A stretch of 12,968 bases of DNA, taken from Candidatus Falkowiibacteriota bacterium (lineage in GTDB: Bacteria > Patescibacteriota > Patescibacteriia > Patescibacteriales > UBA12075). Below, piece by piece: positions 7,791-12,968 of this stretch. A program made the translations under genes and the position numbers. Location: the NCBI GenBank assembly GCA_003647675.1, contig QMNH01000010.1:1-12968 (forward strand), in the 5' to 3' direction. The first letter of the stretch is position 1; each line of letters starts with the position of its first letter. The notes under the pieces were generated by a model that was given only the letters and a program-made list of their open reading frames with translations, was not told the DNA's origin and ran no database searches.

Positions 7791-8984
7791 TTATTCCGCA
7801 ACACTTAACTGAATAACCGAAAAAACAGGAACATGCATTATTTTTTGGCATACCGCTTGAAAACAAAAAATAAATTCAAGTTTCACAAGCCAACAAACCA
7901 TGTCTTTAAATACGTAAAGCGGTTTAGAAAAAATATAATCACCTACCTTAAACTTTAAAATATCAGACTGGTCTTGGTTGCTACCCGCTTTAATTTTAGA
8001 ACACGGTGCGTGCCAGGAGGACTCAATATTTTTAAATACCGAATCGCCAAAATCAACGATTTTTGCCTGGACCGGTCTAGGCATAAAAGAAAACACCAAG
8101 ACAACAAGCAAGGCGGCCGCGAACGAATGGCGGCAAGTTAAGCCCTGAACCCTAAAATATTCGCGTATCTCTCTTATGGGGATATTCTGCGCGATTATTT
8201 TTATCCGCGCGATTTCATCATCTGATAATACCGCAAAAACATTCTCTCTTCTCCGCCAGTATTCTATTGATGAATAGGTATATTTTAACCACCTATTTAT
8301 CAAATAAATAAATACCGCGGGGTAAAAAACCAATGCCAGACTAAAACTGATTGGACTGCGCAGGCTAAAATTCATGTCTTTTCCCTTGCATTCCTCATTT
8401 TTTATTACAAAAAAATAAATTAAAGCCGGAAAAAATGAAAACCAATAAACCCTTGCTAGCCAATCCTTAATACCTTTAAGGGTAATATCTGAACTCCATT
8501 TTTTAGAACTATAAATCGGCTCCAATTCAGTTAACCGATCAGAATACTTTTCTCGCGCGGCATCAAAATCAACTAATGCCTCTCCGCGCGTTCTATACCC
8601 CTCAAAAGCAAGGTTTTGCATAAATGAAATTTGATTAAATGATAATGCTGCTTTTAAATCATTTTTTTTCTCATATATTCCTATCAAATTCTTAAAATAA
8701 TCTTCAGGAGTATATTGTTGGCCACCAGCTACTTTTTCTTTTGCCTTACTATAGAGTTGCTCACAAAACAAATGAAATTTACTATCCCTTTCCCATCTGG
8801 ATAAATCCTGACCATTTACTGAATAGTGCCCAGGATATAATTCCAATGACTTTATATTGTCTTGTTTAACATTATCATGAATAGTAAAAGGTATCTCTGT
8901 GTTAAAAATAAAAATAAAAACGCAAATAGCCTTTATTGCCCAAGGGATATACAAAAAATCAATGATTTTAGCTAATTTTTTCAA
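7791..8984 (-). CDS. Multi-pass membrane protein of unknown function
   Basis: The protein has 397 residues. The start is TTG at 8984, chosen because AGGAGGTG lies seven bases upstream and no ATG is better placed. I do not recognise a family. Hydrophobic helices are visible at about 12-28, 176-195, 211-232 and 286-303. Between the first two is a soluble region (30-170), largely helical and charged, with a repeat-like stretch (95-150) loosely resembling TPR helices. The loop 233-283 is strongly basic (EYWRRRENV, REIREYFR) and likely cytoplasmic. The fourth helix, FAAALLVVLVFSFMPRPVQA, has the shape of a signal peptide with an AxA-like cleavage site, so the last 90 residues, with Cys328, Cys364, Cys374 and Cys379, may be exported or released. 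It is the first gene of a unit with a good promoter and is followed by a secreted beta-barrel protein, which suggests an envelope function. No frameshift is evident. Confidence 0.72.
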   Translation of the reverse strand: MKKLAKIIDFLYIPWAIKAICVFIFIFNTEIPFTIHDNVKQDNIKSLELYPGHYSVNGQDLSRWERDSKFHLFCEQLYSKAKEKVAGGQQYTPEDYFKNLIGIYEKKNDLKAALSFNQISFMQNLAFEGYRTRGEALVDFDAAREKYSDRLTELEPIYSSKKWSSDITLKGIKDWLARVYWFSFFPALIYFFVIKNEECKGKDMNFSLRSPISFSLALVFYPAVFIYLINRWLKYTYSSIEYWRRRENVFAVLSDDEIARIKIIAQNIPIREIREYFRVQGLTCRHSFAAALLVVLVFSFMPRPVQAKIVDFGDSVFKNIESSWHAPCSKIKAGSNQDQSDILKFKVGDYIFSKPLYVFKDMVCWLVKLEFIFCFQAVCQKIMHVPVFSVIQLSVAE

Positions 8985-8991
8985 TCTTTCT

Positions 8992-8999
8992 CACCTCCT
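8992..8999 (-). promoter_or_regulatory. Strong ribosome binding site fixing a TTG start
   Basis: AGGAGGTG is a near-perfect Shine-Dalgarno sequence seven bases before TTG at 8984. It supports the non-ATG start of the multi-pass membrane protein. Confidence 0.85.
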
Positions 9000-9040
9000 T
9001 TCATAATTTTTTAATTGTCAATGTTCAAACCGAATAGATT

Positions 9041-9069
9041 ACTTTACCAGATTTTGATAAAAATGTCAA
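9041..9069 (-). promoter_or_regulatory. Promoter of the two-gene membrane/barrel unit
   Basis: A perfect -35 box TTGACA (9064-9069) is followed by a 17-base spacer and an extended -10 box TGGTAAAGT, whose hexamer TAAAGT (9041-9046) matches four of six consensus bases. Transcription should start near 9033-9034, leaving a leader of about 50 bases before the TTG start at 8984. Two 21-base direct repeats abut the -35 box, a position suited to an activator or repressor. Confidence 0.72.
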
Positions 9070-9110
9070 TTATGTTCCTGGACTTGCACATTATGTTCAT
9101 GGACTTGCAC
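9069..9110. repeat. Two tandem 21-bp direct repeats upstream of a promoter
   Basis: Copies at 9069-9089 and 9090-9110 are identical except for one base: the unit is ATTATGTTC, then C or A, then TGGACTTGCAC. The unit contains an imperfect dyad, GTTCATGGAC, that matches its own complement at eight of ten positions. A 21-base period equals two helical turns, so two bound proteins would face the same side of the DNA. They lie between the pyrimidine terminator and the -35 box of the next unit. An alternative is the end of a decayed insertion sequence, but no transposase remains nearby. Confidence 0.75.
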
Positions 9111-9127
9111 ATAACTTAAAATAAAAA

Positions 9128-9158
9128 AGGGGCGAAAACGCCTTAACGCTTTGCCCCT
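9128..9158 (-). terminator. Intrinsic terminator of the pyrimidine cluster
   Basis: On the minus strand AGGGGCAAAGCG pairs with CGTTTT and GCCCCT through one bulged C, giving a 12-pair stem with a six-base loop. It is followed directly by TTTTTTATTTT. It starts 22 bases after the pyrE stop and is the clearest rho-independent terminator in the window. Confidence 0.92.
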
Positions 9159-9180
9159 ATTATTTTGTTTATCCTCCTTT

Positions 9181-10149
9181 TTATTTTCTGGCCTTTTTTG
9201 CTAAAGCCAATACTTCCTTTTGCACATCTTCATCCTGAAATTGATCTGAATTATTTTGAAAGTCAGTAATCACCCGAAATTCTTCCGAACACATTACAGA
9301 CTCCAATTTAGGCAATTCTTCGTCCATCTCAATCACATAATAAAGGTGGATCGGCGCCGGATATAAATCCCTCTCGGTTTCCAGGGCATAATCAAAGCCA
9401 GTTTGGCGATTGGTCGCTGTGCGGTTAAGAAAATAAAAAGCGTTATTACATTCAACGCTGACACCGCGTTTTCTGGCTTCCCATAGAATTATCAAGCGGG
9501 CAATCAGCTTGCTGCCAATATTCATAGCCATATCATCCAAAATGCCGACCTTTTGCTCATTAATAAGGCGGCCTTCTACAAATTCTTTTTGGCCGTAATC
9601 TGAATCGCCCAAGTCATGGTTTTTCAAGACAGCCAGAGCTTTAATAGTCTCATCGTCCAAAATGCCCGCGTTTTCGCATCTTCTAAGTAGGATTGCCACC
9701 GACGCCTTAAACTCTTCTTGCCGAAGCTTAAACGCGCCCGAATCAATGTCTCTAATTAACTGGAGCGCTTTCATGGGTTCTCTTACTTTCTTGGGAAGCG
9801 GCCTAGTATATCCGATCGGGCAAGGCAGGCCATTTAACCACTTGGATGCAATCGCTGTTCCGCCGGAAATATTAATGCCTGCCATTTCCACGGCTACATA
9901 CATATCAATATCATGCCCTATAGTCAAATCCGCCATGGCTTGCGAGACTTCAAGAAAAGTCTCTGCTGAACTGCCCAGTGGGCGCATGTTCAGAAACCAC
10001 GGTACCCAAAGTTCTCCCTTGGTTACCCAGCCTTGGTCGCGATTTTTTTGTTTTTCTGCATTCCAAAGCGTCTGAATAAATTGTTTTTTATAAAGCGGAA
10101 CGATCAGCCGATTCGCCCATTCGCTAATTGATCTTTTTGGTTTTTTCAA
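9181..10149 (-). CDS. pyrE: Orotate phosphoribosyltransferase-like protein, enlarged and divergent
   Basis: It is expected to join orotate to PRPP to give OMP, the step before PyrF. The family is shown by WFLNMRPLGSS (51-61), like the FxLRPLLSS segment of orotate transferases, by DIDMYVAVEMAGINISGGTAIA (80-101), matching the family's GxxxGGxxxA strand, and by LPCPIGYTRPLPKK (108-121). The PRPP loop aligns with VGILDDMAMNIGS (201-213): the paired Asp are present but the usual TTGG turn is MNIG. The protein has 322 residues against about 180-215 for the family. About 60 extra residues (122-182) sit between the RPLPKK strand and DYGQKEFVEG, where the mobile catalytic loop normally is, and there are extensions at both ends. 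The start is TTG, overlapping the pyrF stop as TTGA, with GGAAGGTG four bases upstream. Context (last gene of a pyr cluster) supports the call, but activity is uncertain. Confidence 0.8.
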   Translation of the reverse strand: MKKPKRSISEWANRLIVPLYKKQFIQTLWNAEKQKNRDQGWVTKGELWVPWFLNMRPLGSSAETFLEVSQAMADLTIGHDIDMYVAVEMAGINISGGTAIASKWLNGLPCPIGYTRPLPKKVREPMKALQLIRDIDSGAFKLRQEEFKASVAILLRRCENAGILDDETIKALAVLKNHDLGDSDYGQKEFVEGRLINEQKVGILDDMAMNIGSKLIARLIILWEARKRGVSVECNNAFYFLNRTATNRQTGFDYALETERDLYPAPIHLYYVIEMDEELPKLESVMCSEEFRVITDFQNNSDQFQDEDVQKEVLALAKKARK

Positions 10150-10970
10150 TTTTCACCTTCCTTTTTCTCGGCAAACGCTTCCAGAATTGCCAAACTAGTT
10201 AACTTCTGGCTTTCTTCTGCCGATATTCCTTTTTTGGGATTTCCTTTTTTCATCTGCGAACCCATAACAACGTAATCCGCCCCCTTAAGCAAAGCTTGCT
10301 TCACTCCCGTAACCCTGGCCTGCTGGCCTTTAGTCATCCATTCGTCCCTAATTCCCGGGGTTATCTTTTCAAATTTATGGTTAAAAATCGGCTCTTCGTT
10401 ACGGCAAATATATTCCAACTCTTTAGGTGAACATACTACCATGTCAAAAGCGAATTGAGGATCAGTTTCATTTCTTACCTTTTCGTATTTCCTTTGCGTA
10501 ATCCGCATGTCGTGAAGTATTTTCTCTTCCGGGAATAAACCGTATCCTTCCAAACAGTCTTGCTCTGAGTTATCGGTCAAAAAACTAACCAAAGCGATTT
10601 TAGTATCCGGTAAGGCGCGCTTAACTTCAAGAAAACCTTTCCCAGATAAACTTGATCTGACGGTTAAAATTTTCTGCTGGAAAGAAGCGAAATGAGCGGC
10701 AATATTTTTTAGAGTACCGCTGGTATCAGCGAGTTTAAGGTCCAGAAAAATACCGACTTGCTCATCAAGTTTGTTTTTAACTATGATCTTCCAAATCCGA
10801 TAAATCCAGTCCGGTCCGCTAAACGGCCGCATAAACACAACATCATTTATCTTAATATATGACATTAAATCAGCGATAATCGGGTTAGACAAATCGGATT
10901 CTATTTCGTTAAGCAATTCATCCGGGTAACGATACCCGTCATATGGAATAATAATCGGGTTCTTTTTCAT
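10146..10970 (-). CDS. pyrF: Orotidine 5'-phosphate decarboxylase
   Basis: It decarboxylates OMP to UMP in the cytoplasm, the last step of UMP synthesis. The catalytic set is present: Asp11 in IPYDG, Lys40 in YIKIND, and the DxKxxD motif DLKLAD with Asp77, Lys79 and Asp82. The phosphate-site motif TPGIR is at 204-208, followed by the family-typical ARVTGVKQALLKGADYVVMG. The usual Arg in the following GR(P/S)I motif is absent: the sequence reads GSQMKKG (237-243). Length is 274 residues against about 215-245, with an insertion around 140-170. The ATG has GGAG six bases upstream. The gene follows pyrC by 36 bases and overlaps pyrE by four. The general fold and catalytic residues make the family assignment firm; the missing Arg leaves phosphate binding in question. 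Confidence 0.9.
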   Translation of the reverse strand: MKKNPIIIPYDGYRYPDELLNEIESDLSNPIIADLMSYIKINDVVFMRPFSGPDWIYRIWKIIVKNKLDEQVGIFLDLKLADTSGTLKNIAAHFASFQQKILTVRSSLSGKGFLEVKRALPDTKIALVSFLTDNSEQDCLEGYGLFPEEKILHDMRITQRKYEKVRNETDPQFAFDMVVCSPKELEYICRNEEPIFNHKFEKITPGIRDEWMTKGQQARVTGVKQALLKGADYVVMGSQMKKGNPKKGISAEESQKLTSLAILEAFAEKKEGEN

Positions 10971-11006
10971 CTCTTTCTCCTTTTCATTTTTTATTATTAT
11001 TTTAAT

Positions 11007-12083
11007 TTAATCCTCAATCTTCCATTCCAACTCTCTCCCACCCCAGAAAACCGGGGTAGAAGCCATTTCTTCCGGTACTATCCATCTTTGGCGGATAATA
11101 CTAAATTCTTCCTGGCTTGGCTTTAGTCCATAAGCTAACGATCCGTATCCGGACATAAAGGCGTTAAAACGCTGTTTTACTTCCTCTTCGTTAATATAAT
11201 TATCATGGAATAATTTCCAAATCAAAGGAATGGCTATCTCGTGCGGACAAGAAATACCGGCTTTCGGTTTTTTGCCTTTTAACAGCCGTAAATCCTTATT
11301 TGCCCTCGGGTGCCAAGCTAAATCAGATCCAAAAAAAATCTTATTGAATCCGGCTAAAACCGCATCCTGAAGAGCAAACATGTCCTCTAAAAACTTTAAA
11401 ATCGGTTTACAAAAATTTTTCGGATTTATTATTTTACCATTTTTATCGCAAACCATATTGTAAAGCCCAAATAAATGATGAGTGGTTATGGTCCCCTTCA
11501 CCCTGTTTAGAGCAGATAATACATAATAAAGTAAAGCCTTAGTTGATATATGCTCAACAATAATCACTAGGCCCTTTACATGTTTTACTAAAGCATCCAA
11601 ATACGGGATAGCCCTGACTTCCCGCTCAAGATCAGGGATTTCCTTACCTGTACACGGATCAAAAGCCAATTCGCAGTGGATGGAAAACTTCATGCCCAAT
11701 AAAGCCGCGTAGCGCAAAACATCATAATACTGCCACAAATCCTTAAGCGCGACCATGCCTTTTGAGCCAGTTGAAGTGTCGCCCGGAATTAATTTAATCA
11801 CCCGGGCGCCGTTGTCGAAAGCTTTTTTTACGTCTTCTTTAGTAATGCCGACTATCATCATAACTGTCATAATCGTATTAAAGCTTTTATTTCCGTGCTT
11901 AGCGGCCGCTTCTTTGATGATCTTGCGATTTTTTTTGATATTACCAGCGCTATAAGGCGGTTTAGTATTACCCATGGCCACGGCTGCAAAACAATACTTC
12001 ACAATCAAGCCGATTATATTAAGCAAAACCTCCCCTTTTCGGAAATGAACATGGGCGTCAAATATTTTTCTGAACTTTGCCAT
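11007..12083 (-). CDS. pyrC: Dihydroorotase, class II (E. coli PyrC type)
   Basis: It cyclises N-carbamoyl-aspartate to dihydroorotate with a two-zinc site. All metal ligands are visible: His11 and His13 in DAHVHFR, the carbamylated Lys97 in VIKLIPG, His136 in SIHCE, His178 in VEHIS and the catalytic Asp254 in FGSDLAWH. Their spacing is close to that of E. coli PyrC. MGNTKPP (37-43) and NFCKPILK (223-230) match the family's MPNxxPP and CLPILK segments. I place the start at ATG 12083 (358 residues) because AGGAGG lies six bases upstream. The in-frame ATG at 12101 would put that site inside the coding sequence. The gene follows pyrD by 18 bases. It appears complete and functional, and class II enzymes normally work without aspartate transcarbamoylase as a partner. 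Confidence 0.95.
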   Translation of the reverse strand: MAKFRKIFDAHVHFRKGEVLLNIIGLIVKYCFAAVAMGNTKPPYSAGNIKKNRKIIKEAAAKHGNKSFNTIMTVMMIVGITKEDVKKAFDNGARVIKLIPGDTSTGSKGMVALKDLWQYYDVLRYAALLGMKFSIHCELAFDPCTGKEIPDLEREVRAIPYLDALVKHVKGLVIIVEHISTKALLYYVLSALNRVKGTITTHHLFGLYNMVCDKNGKIINPKNFCKPILKFLEDMFALQDAVLAGFNKIFFGSDLAWHPRANKDLRLLKGKKPKAGISCPHEIAIPLIWKLFHDNYINEEEVKQRFNAFMSGYGSLAYGLKPSQEEFSIIRQRWIVPEEMASTPVFWGGRELEWKIED

Positions 12084-12101
12084 TGCAAACCTCCTTCGCA
12101 T

Positions 12102-12968
12102 TTAATCAATTATCATACTTCCAGACAATTCATCAATATCCTTAAAGCCATTCTCCAGCATATAATTTTCCATTTGCATAACAATATCAGTGAATATTTC
12201 TCCATTGGTAAAAGACGCGGTTCCGACTTGGACTGCTTTGGCGCCGCCAATAAAAAAGGCCAATGCCGATTCAAAATCATGAATTCCGCCTACTCCGATT
12301 ATGGGAATATTCAGACCCGCCAAGTACAACTGGTAGACCATTCTTAGAGCCACCGGATGTATAGCCGGACCGGATAATCCGCCGAAAATATTTTTAAGTT
12401 TCGGCCGTCTGGTCTCAATATCTATTGCCATACCCCATAAAGTATTAATCAAAGAAATGGTATCAGCTCCGGCTTCTTCTACCGCTTTGGCGATCAGAAT
12501 ATGGTCGGTTACGTTAGGGGTTAATTTAACGATCAAAAATTTACTCGTTACCTCTCGCGCTGCGCTGACTACCTCATATGCCGAATCTTTGTCAACTCCG
12601 AAAGCCATGCCTTTATCAACGTTCGGACAAGAAATATTCTGTTCAATCGCAGATATAGCAGTATTCTCAAGTCCTTGGGCTAATGCCACATATTCAAGTA
12701 CTGTTTTCCCGTGGATATTAACTATCACTGGTTTTCCGAAAGACAATAATTTTGGCAATTGTCTCTCAAGAAATTCTTCCAGTCCAACATTTTCAAGACC
12801 AATCGCGTTTAGCATTCCGGACGGAGTTTCGCAAACCCGCGGCGGCTGGTTGCCGGCAGATGGATAAAGCGACAACCCCTTAGCATTGATAGCTCCCAAA
12901 AAATCTATATCCAGATGTCCTTGGGATAAACTGCTTTCACTCTGACAGCCAGATGCCCCAATTGTCGG
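12102..12968 (-). CDS. pyrD: Dihydroorotate dehydrogenase, class 1B catalytic subunit (N-terminus cut by window)
   Basis: The FMN enzyme oxidises dihydroorotate to orotate. The frame is open to the window edge: 289 residues are present and probably 10-20 N-terminal residues are missing. The first visible residues, PTIGASGC, match the family's P(I/T)xxASGCF segment. ETPSGMLNAIGLEN, NISCPNV with the catalytic Cys (residue 114 of the fragment), AFGVD, VKLTPNVTD, SLINTLWGMAID, GGLSGPAIHP and IPIIGVGGI are all in place. AFGxD after the Cys and the Cys base itself point to class 1B, whose members usually pair with the iron-sulphur/FAD subunit PyrK and pass electrons to NAD. No pyrK is in the window. 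A TTG at 12899 is not the start, since homology continues upstream of it. It is the first visible gene of the pyr cluster. Confidence 0.95.
   Translation of the reverse strand, partial: PTIGASGCQSESSLSQGHLDIDFLGAINAKGLSLYPSAGNQPPRVCETPSGMLNAIGLENVGLEEFLERQLPKLLSFGKPVIVNIHGKTVLEYVALAQGLENTAISAIEQNISCPNVDKGMAFGVDKDSAYEVVSAAREVTSKFLIVKLTPNVTDHILIAKAVEEAGADTISLINTLWGMAIDIETRRPKLKNIFGGLSGPAIHPVALRMVYQLYLAGLNIPIIGVGGIHDFESALAFFIGGAKAVQVGTASFTNGEIFTDIVMQMENYMLENGFKDIDELSGSMIID

Noticed and set aside
9015..9025. A second TTGACA in the leader of the envelope unit as another promoter
   Set aside because: No -10 box lies at a workable spacing; the ribosome binding site begins where it would be expected.
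9069..9110. The tandem repeats as a CRISPR remnant
   Set aside because: The units are directly adjacent with no spacer, and no cas gene is present.
10146..10150. TGA at the end of pyrF as a recoded sense codon joining pyrF and pyrE
   Set aside because: The reading frame changes at the overlap, pyrE has its own ribosome site, and PyrF is already full length at the TGA.
11007..12101. A longer pyrC starting at the ATG at 12101
   Set aside because: The AGGAGG ribosome site would lie inside its first codons; the ATG at 12083 is correctly spaced and gives the normal family N-terminus.
9662..12867. Plus-strand open frames opposite pyrE, pyrC and pyrD
   Set aside because: They lie wholly opposite well-supported genes, one spans the pyrC/pyrD junction, and none resembles a known protein.
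12102..12899. pyrD starting at the TTG at 12899
   Set aside because: Clear class 1B homology (PTIGASGC and following residues) continues upstream to the window edge, so the gene is cut rather than short.

Overview
All eight genes in this window lie on the minus strand, so transcription runs from high to low coordinates. The organism looks like an uncultivated bacterium with moderately low GC. It uses TGA as a normal stop (pyrF ends in TGA and no gene has an in-frame TGA), has canonical Shine-Dalgarno sites on some genes and accepts TTG starts. A very large secreted protein with lamin-tail and Ig-like domains, plus a dispersed-type palindrome ending in GTCATTGC, recalls Parcubacteria-like candidate phyla and Omnitrophota-like bacteria. 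A probable outer-membrane beta-barrel protein argues for a diderm envelope. The phylum cannot be fixed from this window.

Right part (9128-12968): a compact de novo pyrimidine cluster in the order pyrD (class 1B, cut by the window edge), pyrC (class II dihydroorotase), pyrF and pyrE. It closes with a strong intrinsic terminator. Together these genes cover dihydroorotate formation, its oxidation to orotate, phosphoribosylation to OMP and decarboxylation to UMP. No carA, carB, pyrB or pyrK is visible, so they must lie upstream or elsewhere. pyrE and pyrF have unusual active-site motifs.

Middle (7044-9110): a two-gene unit of unknown function. It has a good extended -10 promoter whose -35 box abuts two tandem 21-bp repeats. 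It encodes a multi-pass membrane protein with an internal signal-peptide-like segment, then a small secreted beta-barrel protein, and ends in a terminator.

Left part (1-7005): a Cache-HAMP sensor histidine kinase without a response regulator in view, with a promoter that suggests a leaderless mRNA; a long hairpin; a 96-residue membrane/coiled-coil protein; a 96-bp imperfect palindromic repeat; and the first 1518 codons of a giant secreted multidomain protein that runs off the window. The non-pyrimidine genes are mostly envelope or surface functions.

No tRNA, rRNA, CRISPR array or intact mobile element was found. No stretch longer than about 200 bases lacks a gene; the largest gaps (4555-4720, 5012-5124, 8985-9180) hold the regulatory and repeat elements listed.
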